Assembly: GCA_002366675.1 (NCBI GenBank)
Contig: DFBO01000020.1
Span: forward strand, 1-5,373
DNA: 5,373 nucleotides
Source: Flavobacteriaceae bacterium UBA3078
Lineage (GTDB): Bacteria > Bacteroidota > Bacteroidia > Flavobacteriales > Flavobacteriaceae
Reading direction: 5' to 3'
Below, piece by piece: positions 1-5,373 of this stretch. A program made the position numbers and the translations under genes. The notes under the pieces are model-generated. The model made no database searches, had not been told where the DNA came from, and was given only the letters and a program-made list of their open reading frames with translations. Position 1 is the first letter of the stretch, and the number at the start of each line of letters is the position of its first letter.

Positions 1-492
1 GGCATAACTAGCAGCAATTTCTGCCTGTTCTGAACAACAGGGTTCAGTCAAAAACATAAAATTCCATACCCCTCCACTGTGAGTAGTAGCCCTTTCATCC
101 ATAAAATCACCAATCACCGGAACCTTTTTTCTTTCAGCAATTGGAGCTAAAGGTATGCCGACATTACTAGTTGGCGGGCCCAGGACAGCAACAACTTTAT
201 CTAAATCAACCAACCTGTTATATGCATTTATTGCTTCGGTTGGATCACCCTTTGTATCATAAGTAATTACCCTAATTTTTTTACCTAATATCCCTCCCCG
301 AGCATTAATCTCTTCTGCTGCTAATAAAATACCATTTGTATCGTTCTGGCCCCAAATAGCAGTACCAGCGCTCATATCCTGAATATTTCCTACTAATATT
401 TCTCCTTCACTCGCTCCCCATGAATAACTAAACAAACTAAACGATAGAAAAAGCATTGTCATTAGAATTACTATTACTTTTAACTTATTCAT
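1..492 (-). CDS. Branched-chain amino acid-type ABC transporter substrate-binding protein, N-terminal 164 residues (runs off window)
   Basis: Extracytoplasmic receptor that would bind a small solute, classically a branched-chain amino acid or related compound, and deliver it to a LivHMGF-type ABC permease. The ATG at 492-490 follows AAGGAGG with a six-base spacer, and all 164 codons to the window edge are open. Residues 1 to about 27 form a Sec signal peptide (basic MNKLK, long hydrophobic core, likely cleavage after WGA); there is no cysteine lipobox. The mature part starts ILVGN and has type I periplasmic-binding-protein (Peripla_BP_6) hallmarks: NGILLAAEEINARGG, GKKIRVITYDTKGDPTEA, VVAVLGPPTSN and KVPVIGDF. 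The C-terminal lobe lies outside, so the ligand cannot be predicted. It sits 136 bases downstream of the flavoprotein on the same strand, as second cistron or from its own promoter. Family sure, ligand unknown. Confidence 0.9.
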   Translation of the reverse strand, partial: MNKLKVIVILMTMLFLSFSLFSYSWGASEGEILVGNIQDMSAGTAIWGQNDTNGILLAAEEINARGGILGKKIRVITYDTKGDPTEAINAYNRLVDLDKVVAVLGPPTSNVGIPLAPIAERKKVPVIGDFMDERATTHSGGVWNFMFLTEPCCSEQAEIAASYA

Positions 493-498
493 TTTTTT

Positions 499-505
499 CC
501 TCCTT
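499..505 (-). promoter_or_regulatory. Ribosome binding site of the substrate-binding protein
   Basis: AAGGAGG on the minus strand, separated from the ATG at 492-490 by six A residues. This supports the start codon and shows translation independent of the upstream cistron. Confidence 0.75.
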
Positions 506-544
506 ATTTTTATTTAGAAAAAATACTAACTCTTTTTTTTACTT

Positions 545-573
545 ATTATAAATCACCTCCTTTGAAACAAAAT
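545..573 (-). promoter_or_regulatory. Possible promoter (perfect -10) overlapping an orphan Shine-Dalgarno sequence
   Basis: On the minus strand a perfect TATAAT lies at 550-545, in the gap between the flavoprotein and the substrate-binding protein. The hexamer 17 bases upstream (ATTTTG, 573-568) is a poor -35; TTGTTT at 570-565 looks better but is only 14 bases away. Transcription would start near 538 and give a leader of roughly 45 bases. The spacer between these boxes contains AAAGGAGGTGAT (563-552), a long match to the 16S anti-Shine-Dalgarno sequence with no ATG, GTG or TTG at a useful distance after it. The element could therefore be a promoter or the remnant of a lost small gene. In this AT-rich stretch a TATAAT by chance is quite possible. 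Confidence 0.3.
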
Positions 574-628
574 TCTTGTTGGTCACTCTCTTTTCTTTTT
601 TTTGTTCCCCTTTAAGGAAAAAAATCTA

Positions 629-3277
629 TTAAGTTGCCCTAACTATCTCAATATTGGAATTAGGACAACATTGTGCGCATAAACTACAACCAATACACTT
701 ATCTTTGTCTATTTTAACTCTGTTATCCTCAAAGCTAATAGCAAAAGCCGGGCAAATTTTTTCGCAAATACTACAGCCGATGCCACAACCGCAGTTAAGA
801 CACCTTCTGACCTCTCTGAGGGCTTCCTCCTCTGTAAGTGTTTTAGTGTACTCATTAAAATTCTTTTTACGCTCACTTGGGGATATCAATTGAATTTCAG
901 TTCTTCTTCCTCGAGGAGAATTACCTTTTCTCTTAAACACTTTCTCCTTATCTACCATTGTCGGAGTCGAATCATATTCCAGAAAAGCATTTTCTCCACT
1001 AATAAATTTATCGATGGATACAGCTGCTCTTTTACCCTCGGCAATAGCACTAATAACATTACTGGGGCCCATGGCTGCATCACCTCCGATAAAGACACTA
1101 TCAATATTTGTAGCACCTGTATCCTCATTAAATTCAATTGTTCCCAATGGCGTAGTCTTAATATTCATATCCTGACAATTAAGCTGAACGCCTTCTCCAA
1201 TGGCGGAGATGACGGTATTAACTTTTAAAATAAACTCCGTTCCCTCAACCTCAACTGGCCTTCTTCTGTTGGAAACATCCTTCTGGCCCAAAATATAGTT
1301 AACCATTCTAATACCGGTTACCTTGCCCTCCTTGGTGATAATCTTCTTGGGTGAGACGAGATACATAACCTTTATCCCTTCTTCCTCTGCTTCTACAACA
1401 TCTTCTGGTATAACTGGCATCTCATCCTTCGTTCTTCTATAAAGAATAAACACCTCTTTCGCTCCCAGCCGAATGGCCGCTCTGGCTGAATCAACAGCAG
1501 TGAATCCGCCTCCAATGACAGCAACTCTTTTGCCAATTTCAGGACTTTCCCCCATGGAGGCACCTTTAAGAAAACCAAGAGCAGTTAAGCTACCTTTAGC
1601 CTCTTCCCCAGAAATATTCAATTTTAACCCTTTTTGGGCTCCAATGCCAATAAAGATGGCTTTGAAACCATCCTCCTTCAATCCATCTATAGTAATATCC
1701 TTGCCAAAGGTAACCTCTGTCCTGATATTTATCCCCAAACTCTTAATTGTTTCAATCGCTTCCTTGAGCAAACCCCGAGGCAATCTGAACTCAGGTATAG
1801 CAAGTCTTGGCATACCGCCGAGTACCTTCTCTCTCTCAAAAATAGTCACGCGATAACCAGCCCTGGCAAGATCATAGGCAGCAGAGAGACCAGCTGGACC
1901 AGAGCCAATAACAGCGACTTTTTCCTTTTTTTTCGAGGCCAAGGTAATTTCAGGCTTCCATCCTTTTCTCCTACCATATTCGAGAACAAACCTTTCAATC
2001 TCCCTGTTTAAGATTTGCTCATCTATCCCACCCCGGGTACACTCAGTTTCACAAGGATGCGGACAAATTAGACTGCATACACACTGAAGTGGACTTTTAG
2101 ATGTTATTTGTTTAAAGGCCCCCTCAAAGTTACCCTCACTAACCATTTTTATACAAGCCTGAATAGGCACATGCGCTGGGCAATTATATGTACAAGGAGC
2201 AAAAAGATTTCTATCCTTTATTTGAGCAAAACCTTTGTATATGGTAAGCTCAGAGGAAGGAGTGATACTCTCAACTAAAATATCACGAACATCTTTGAGC
2301 GAGCTATAGCCCATCTCGTTTAAGTATTTTTTCAACTCCTTCATAAGTTCCTCTAAAAATCCAAAACCATTAACTAATATACCTGTACAGATGGCAATAA
2401 GGTCAGCACCAGCCATAGCCATCTCCACTGCATCTTGAAACGTACTTATACCGCCTGATCCCTCAATTACAGGCTCCGATCCAACCAGTTTTCTGATCTC
2501 ATAGACATCCCTTAATGCTAATGGTTTTATCCAGGGACCTGAAAAACAAGACATACTTGGTTCTTTCTGAAGATTATAAACCGATTGTTTTGGGTTGCGG
2601 ATATTAATGGGAGGAATTCCCAACCTGTTGGCTACACTAACAACGGCATCAGCACCCGCTTCAAAAGAGGCCTTAGCCACTTGAGCAATTCGACCGCCCT
2701 CCGGGGTTAACTTAACGAAAACTGGTATAGAAACAGCTTTTTTTACCTTTTTAATAATGGTACTTACTGATTTCTCATCCTCGCCAAGACTCGCCCCAGA
2801 AAGTGGCTCGCCTTCCGCAACTTCTCCACTAATTTCTACATTAAAAGACATATTTGGACAACACATATTTAATTCAATAATATGAGCACCTGCAGATTCA
2901 AACCTTTTAGCCATATTTGCCCAACCCTCAAGCCCCTTATTGCCAGAATAAGTAATGTTAGCTAACAGGGCAAAGTTTTTTGTTTGTTTTCTACCCTCCT
3001 CTATTAACTTTAAACCCTCTTCGATATTAATTCTTTTTTCGGCAGAAAAGGAAAGATAACCCAAATCCTGAAACCACCCATATCTGGGCTCTAGATTGAT
3101 ATAAGGAGCGGGGTCAAATGTCAACTTAATACTAGCCCCTCCCCAACCGCATTCCTGTGCTCTTACGAGTTGTTCGACTGATTTTGAAGCTGGGCCCGAA
3201 CTAACACAAAATGGATTACGAAACTTTATTCCTGCAAATTCAACTGGCATCAGAATATTTTCTTCATTTATATTCAC
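629..3277 (-). CDS. Fused PreA-like FMN dehydrogenase / PreT-GltD-like FAD-NAD(P) oxidoreductase with C-terminal ferredoxin domain
   Basis: Cytoplasmic multi-cofactor oxidoreductase that probably moves electrons between NAD(P)H (FAD site) and a substrate at an FMN site through [4Fe-4S] clusters, like dihydropyrimidine dehydrogenase. Start: GTG 3277-3275 follows GGAGGT (3290-3285) by seven bases; an ATG at 3292-3290 overlaps that RBS and would add five residues. From the GTG (882 aa): residues 1-330 are a DHOD/PreA barrel with LNMCCPN (N137; C140 at the catalytic-cysteine position), YSGNKG (N113) and IEGSGGIS. Residues 356-440 are a Fer4_20-type Fe-S domain (C362, C366, C401, C405, C409, C413). 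Residues 450-765 are GltD-like: FAD motif GSGPAG (458-463) with E481, NAD(P) motif GGGFTA (589-594) with YRRTKDEMP, and second FAD motif GGD (731-733). Residues 815-877 are a two-cluster ferredoxin (C831, C835, C838, C842; C861, C864, C867, C871). Pyrimidine reduction is possible but unproven: N217 is followed by R218 where DPD has Asn-Thr, and no hydantoinase or ureidopropionase gene is adjacent. Confidence 0.93.
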   Translation of the reverse strand: MNINEENILMPVEFAGIKFRNPFCVSSGPASKSVEQLVRAQECGWGGASIKLTFDPAPYINLEPRYGWFQDLGYLSFSAEKRINIEEGLKLIEEGRKQTKNFALLANITYSGNKGLEGWANMAKRFESAGAHIIELNMCCPNMSFNVEISGEVAEGEPLSGASLGEDEKSVSTIIKKVKKAVSIPVFVKLTPEGGRIAQVAKASFEAGADAVVSVANRLGIPPINIRNPKQSVYNLQKEPSMSCFSGPWIKPLALRDVYEIRKLVGSEPVIEGSGGISTFQDAVEMAMAGADLIAICTGILVNGFGFLEELMKELKKYLNEMGYSSLKDVRDILVESITPSSELTIYKGFAQIKDRNLFAPCTYNCPAHVPIQACIKMVSEGNFEGAFKQITSKSPLQCVCSLICPHPCETECTRGGIDEQILNREIERFVLEYGRRKGWKPEITLASKKKEKVAVIGSGPAGLSAAYDLARAGYRVTIFEREKVLGGMPRLAIPEFRLPRGLLKEAIETIKSLGINIRTEVTFGKDITIDGLKEDGFKAIFIGIGAQKGLKLNISGEEAKGSLTALGFLKGASMGESPEIGKRVAVIGGGFTAVDSARAAIRLGAKEVFILYRRTKDEMPVIPEDVVEAEEEGIKVMYLVSPKKIITKEGKVTGIRMVNYILGQKDVSNRRRPVEVEGTEFILKVNTVISAIGEGVQLNCQDMNIKTTPLGTIEFNEDTGATNIDSVFIGGDAAMGPSNVISAIAEGKRAAVSIDKFISGENAFLEYDSTPTMVDKEKVFKRKGNSPRGRRTEIQLISPSERKKNFNEYTKTLTEEEALREVRRCLNCGCGIGCSICEKICPAFAISFEDNRVKIDKDKCIGCSLCAQCCPNSNIEIVRAT

Positions 3278-3284
3278 TTTGTAA

Positions 3285-3290
3285 ACCTCC
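3285..3290 (-). promoter_or_regulatory. Ribosome binding site deciding the GTG start of the flavoprotein
   Basis: GGAGGT on the minus strand, seven bases before GTG at 3277-3275. The alternative ATG at 3292-3290 overlaps this site (ATGGAGGT) and has no good Shine-Dalgarno sequence of its own in the preceding bases. The GTG is therefore preferred. Confidence 0.7.
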
Positions 3291-3293
3291 ATG

Positions 3294-3601
3294 CTATTGT
3301 ATAGCTATTAACTTATTTTCCTTTATTGCCCTCCCTTTTTTTACTGATTCATATATATCTATTACAATTTAGGGAGCAGTCCGAACATCTTTTATTACTT
3401 TTTAGTATCCAATCGGGCTATATACTAAAATAAGGGAACCGTAAGTTAAGTTAATTTTAATATTTATCTTGGCTCCATAAATTTCAACTCGATAATCAAT
3501 GCCACCAAAAGTAACATAGTTTCCCTCGATAAATGCAAAAGCATTATCCTTAAGAGTTAAAATTCCCGTTGCCCAGTCTTCACCTTATCTTCAGAAGAGT
3601 G
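3294..3601 (-). pseudogene. Gfo/Idh/MocA-family oxidoreductase, C-terminal remnant
   Basis: Minus-strand frame ending in TAG at 3296-3294 reads a recognisable C-terminal domain of the sugar/inositol dehydrogenase-like Gfo/Idh/MocA family: EDWATGILTLKDNAF, FIEGNYV, DYRVEIYGAK, LILVYSPIGY, then near the end IYESVKKGRAIKENK. Two in-frame TAA codons interrupt it (3404-3402 after GY, and another after the residues RTAP). The stretch between GY and IYES is much shorter than in the family, which suggests an internal deletion. A one-base indel near 3582 joins it to the preceding PHSSEDK stretch. The N-terminal Rossmann domain is absent; upstream sequence is instead a short-chain dehydrogenase start, so a deletion junction lies near 3600. 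Its natural stop is 16 bases before the flavoprotein GTG, which suggests the two were once consecutive operon genes. Confidence 0.75.
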
Positions 3602-3604
3602 GGG

Positions 3605-3706
3605 CATAATAACCACTACTCACCATCCTTTAACTAATTTCCTTGCAATACCAAAATCAATCCCCTTAGTTCTAACGGTGATAATAGCAACTTTCTGAGA
3701 AATCAT
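3605..3706 (-). pseudogene. Short-chain dehydrogenase/reductase, N-terminal remnant
   Basis: ATG at 3706-3704 opens a frame reading MISQKVAIIT, then VRTKGIDFGIARKLVKGW, then TGA at 3622-3620, followed by VVVIM. The pattern is the first beta-alpha-beta unit of a classical SDR, whose cofactor loop normally reads TGxxxGxG. Here the first glycine is valine and another is aspartate (VRTKGID), so the nucleotide-binding loop is damaged as well as the frame being cut. The rest of the roughly 250-residue family is missing; within a few codons the sequence becomes Gfo/Idh/MocA-like. The assignment rests on about 34 residues. Confidence 0.6.
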
Positions 3707-3774
3707 TTTATCTCTAACTTTTCACTGTTTCTAATCGTTATTTCAATCTAACTTATTGATAATCATTGCTATAA

Positions 3775-4313
3775 CTAATTTAAATGGGTTTTAATTTGTT
3801 CTAATTGCTTTTCAACACCCTCTTCTTCTGGTAAAATCCGCCGAACACCAAAAATGGGGACATTTTCAATCGCTTCCTCTTTTATCAATTTCATTAATTC
3901 TTCTATGAAGACACCTGGGCCTTCTTTTTCTGATGTATCCCGATCGATCCCCAAAATTATTCCTTTGCCTTTAGTAATTTCAACACCACAGGAAGGACTG
4001 AGATTCATACCGATAATGCTTAAAATACTAAATTCGAATTCAAGGTAGTCTTTTACTTGTTTAATGACTTCTTGCGCCTTTTCTCTAAAGCATTTTCTCA
4101 TTTCATCCGGGTTCATTTCGCCATATTTATATTTTTCCAATCCCAAGCAAAGATATTCAGGACAGGGCATCTGAATAATTCCCACACCGCAATCAAGGAT
4201 AGCTCTAATCAAATGTGTTGTAGCACCTTCATAGGCACATCCTCCCGGAAACCGTGTATTGGTATTTAAAAAACAATGAGCAAGAAAAACAACTTTTCGT
4301 TTTCTTTTATCAT
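3775..4313 (-). CDS. DUF523/TudS-like [4Fe-4S] protein with a frameshift close to its start
   Basis: Resembles the DUF523/2-thiouracil desulfurase (TudS) and COG5418 group, in which three cysteines hold a [4Fe-4S] cluster. In one frame open from 4323 to the TAG at 3777-3775 I see the three family motifs in order: HCFLNTN (Cys at 4275-4273), MPCPEY (Cys at 4164-4162) and SPSCGV, then GPGVF and a C-terminal VPIFGVRR region. This frame has no ATG, GTG or TTG before the first motif; the first usable in-frame codon is TTG at 4212, which would remove the first conserved cysteine. The fitting ATG (4313-4311, reading MIKEN) is one base out of phase and hits a stop, so a single-base loss in the A-rich run around 4296-4310 is likely. 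It is either a young pseudogene or a homopolymer sequence error. The other roughly 170 codons look intact. It follows the SCP2-like remnant directly. Enzyme activity is not predicted. Confidence 0.65.
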
Positions 4314-4323
4314 TGAGAAAAAT

Positions 4324-4683
4324 TTATCCTAAGCGATAAGCATCAGCAAAGGAACCCTGAAATTGAATATCACCAGTTGCCCAAATAGAAATAAAGAAAG
4401 GCAGCTTCTTTTCTGCTATTTAATTTAAAACACTTTTAGAGGTTTCCAAAACAATATTCAGTTAACTGGACTCAGTAAAATAAAAACCATTTTCTGAAGT
4501 TTCACAAAAATAACTTTAACCATCAATAACCCATTGTATGTTTCTTTCCCAATCATGGAAATGTACCTTTAGCAAACTAGATTTATTAGCTTGTTCGATT
4601 AATTTCTCTAAATCTTTCTTAATACTCGTCCGACCGAATAACTCCTTTTTTTTATAATTATCAATTGTATCGAGTATATTATT
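4324..4683 (-). pseudogene. SCP2-like (sterol carrier protein 2 fold) protein, broken by TAA codons
   Basis: About 120 codons in one minus-strand frame read like a complete small SCP2-type domain, a fold that binds lipids or other hydrophobic ligands. Visible pieces are NILDTIDNYKKKELFG, DLEKLIEQANKSSLLKVHF, WERNIQWVIDG, NGFYFTESS, LNIVLETSKSVLN, and the characteristic end FISIWATGDIQFQGSFADAY. TAA codons interrupt it at 4518-4516, 4464-4462 and 4422-4420, and a fourth at 4326-4324 follows AYRLG and may be near the natural end. No indel is needed across the stretch. No ATG is visible at the expected place after GAGGAGGT (4698-4691); the frame there has another TAA (4686-4684). Family assignment is by pattern recognition and moderately sure. 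Confidence 0.55.
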
Positions 4684-4690
4684 TTATTTT

Positions 4691-4698
4691 ACCTCCTC
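4691..4698 (-). promoter_or_regulatory. Strong Shine-Dalgarno sequence before the SCP2-like remnant
   Basis: GAGGAGGT on the minus strand, immediately upstream of the SCP2-like reading frame. No intact start codon follows at normal spacing (the sequence continues AAAATAAAATAATATA), which fits loss of the start codon in a decayed gene. Confidence 0.45.
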
Positions 4699-4759
4699 AA
4701 AGTCAAGCAAAATTTCAGAACAAAAGCCAGATTTTTTACATAGTTTTAGAACAAAAAAA

Positions 4760-5143
4760 TTAAAGCCTGCTTTCTCCTTCTTTATAGATATTCTTTGACC
4801 TGATAAGTGCGGGAGCAAATATCCAATCCTCGGCATATATACATAAATTTAACTTTATTATCATTACAAATCTCAATCATTTCATCGCTATCTTTGAAAA
4901 TAGTAGCTAAAGGCTCTTTACATACTACATGCTTATTGGTATTAGCAAGTAATCACGACTTCTTTATGAAGATAATTTGGAATACAAACACTTACCATTT
5001 GTATATCTTCTTTTTTAAGCATTTCTTGGTAACTACTATAAGTTTTAGGAATTTTATATTGTTTACAGAACTTTTCGAGATTATCTATTGCAGTTACAGC
5101 AACAATTTTAAATTAACTTATCTAAAAATTTTACAACTAAATC
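4760..5143 (-). pseudogene. Gfo/Idh/MocA-family oxidoreductase, N-terminal half remnant
   Basis: NAD(P)-dependent oxidoreductase family acting mostly on sugars and cyclitols. From 5112 the minus strand reads FKIVAVTAIDN, YKIPKTYSSYQEMLKKED, VSVCIPNYLHKEVVIT, then after a frameshift near 4944 NKHVVCKEPLATIFKDSDEM and NDNKVKFMY, and after another near 4838 YAEDWIFAPALIRSK, ending in TAA at 4762-4760. This order (second Rossmann strand, PNxxH, KHVxCEKPLA, then APA) is diagnostic. The start codon and the GxGxxG loop are missing: only about 30 bases separate the NagB-like stop from FKIVAV, so a 5' deletion occurred. KEP replaces the conserved EKP, whose lysine is functionally important in the family. 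The C-terminal domain is absent here; a C-terminal piece of the same family lies at 3294-3601. Confidence 0.8.
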
Positions 5144-5373
5144 TTAAACCTTCTTAAGCAATTTAGCAGAAGCTTCATCAAGAAATAAAAACACTCTCTC
5201 ATGATTTTTTAATATCGAAGCAGGATATTCAGGTGAAATATTTTGATCTCCAAAACAATCTTTTACTGCTTGTGCTTTACGACTATCTGGAACAGTACAA
5301 ATTATATTTTTTGACTCCATAATCTGATTAATGGACATTGAAATTGCTTTTTTAGGGACATCATCAAAGCTTT
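5144..5373 (-). CDS. NagB-like glucosamine-6-phosphate deaminase/isomerase family protein, C-terminal 75 residues
   Basis: The open frame enters from beyond the right edge and ends in TAA at 5146-5144. It reads FDDVPKKAISMSINQIMESK, IICTVPDSRKAQAVKDC, SPEYPASILKNHE and LFLDEASAKLL. This matches the C-terminus of the NagB/6-phosphogluconolactonase-like sugar-phosphate isomerase family: the VPxxAISM helix, the KAxAV helix, the PASIL segment before a histidine, and a final LDExxAxLL strand and helix. Such enzymes interconvert amino-sugar phosphates and ketose phosphates in the cytoplasm. The CVPDxRKAQAV wording looks like a divergent subfamily often only called NagB-like, so the substrate is uncertain; the active-site part lies outside the window. 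An internal ATG at 5338 is not the start, because homology continues upstream. It was probably followed in the same operon by the Gfo/Idh/MocA gene now decayed at 4760-5143. Confidence 0.8.
   Translation of the reverse strand, partial: SFDDVPKKAISMSINQIMESKNIICTVPDSRKAQAVKDCFGDQNISPEYPASILKNHERVFLFLDEASAKLLKKV

Noticed and set aside
606..628. Terminator after the flavoprotein
   Set aside because: Only a short weak TTCC/GGAA pairing with an A-rich, not T-rich, tail on the coding strand; not a credible intrinsic terminator.
654..1856. Plus-strand open frames opposite the flavoprotein (654-893, 890-1228, 1473-1856 and similar)
   Set aside because: They lie antisense to a clearly coding frame with Fe-S and nucleotide-binding motifs; none has an RBS or a recognisable protein motif.
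3293..3330. Promoter just before the flavoprotein (TATACAAT near 3302-3295)
   Set aside because: No acceptable -35 hexamer at 16-18 bases; the match is expected by chance in AT-rich sequence.
4324..4686. Genetic recoding of TAA as a sense codon
   Set aside because: TAA terminates the flavoprotein at 629 and the NagB-like gene at 5144, and the 882-codon frame contains none. The same region also has frameshifts and deletions, so decay is simpler.
4687..4762. Short minus-strand open stretch ending LLDFEEVK
   Set aside because: About 25 codons with no recognisable family; it is probably remnant sequence between the Gfo/Idh/MocA and SCP2-like pieces, too short to call.
4807..5157. Plus-strand 116-codon open frame
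   Set aside because: Its low-complexity Ile/Leu/Ser-rich translation is the antisense shadow of the Gfo/Idh/MocA remnant, which has family motifs on the minus strand.
1..5373. CRISPR array, tRNA/rRNA, insertion-sequence ends or transposase fragments that might explain the decay
   Set aside because: No regularly spaced repeats, RNA gene signatures, terminal inverted repeats or transposase motifs were seen on either strand.

Overview
The window is AT-rich bacterial DNA in which every gene I can support lies on the minus strand, so it is described from high to low coordinates. The substrate-binding protein has a Sec signal peptide and no lipobox cysteine, which points to a cell with a periplasm. 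The abundance of cysteine-rich Fe-S and flavin enzymes points to an anaerobe. The phylum cannot be fixed from the sequence; an uncultured anaerobic lineage is plausible.

Layout. (1) 5373-5144: intact C-terminal part of a NagB/glucosamine-6-phosphate-deaminase-like protein that enters from outside the window. (2) 5143-3294: a graveyard of co-oriented gene remnants: the N-terminal half of a Gfo/Idh/MocA oxidoreductase, an SCP2-like protein read in one frame but cut by several TAA codons, a nearly intact DUF523/TudS-like [4Fe-4S] protein frameshifted near its start, the first ~34 codons of a short-chain dehydrogenase, and the C-terminal part of a Gfo/Idh/MocA protein. (3) 3277-629: a large intact iron-sulfur flavoprotein combining the PreA-type (dihydropyrimidine dehydrogenase/dihydroorotate dehydrogenase) FMN barrel with a PreT/GltD-type FAD-NAD(P) module and a C-terminal two-cluster ferredoxin domain. 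(4) 492-1: intact N-terminal part of a LivJ/LivK-type ABC transporter substrate-binding protein that runs out of the window.

Reading: a former sugar or amino-sugar type operon (NagB-like, two Gfo/Idh/MocA pieces, SDR) appears to have decayed by deletion, frameshift and nonsense mutation, while both flanks are open. The flavoprotein begins only a few bases after the last Gfo/Idh/MocA remnant, so it was probably the next gene of that operon and has been kept. The most notable item is its domain order: FMN barrel, then the complete PreT-like electron-input module, then ferredoxin. This differs from animal DPD and from the split PreT + PreA enzymes. No pyrimidine-catabolic partner genes are visible, so its substrate is open.
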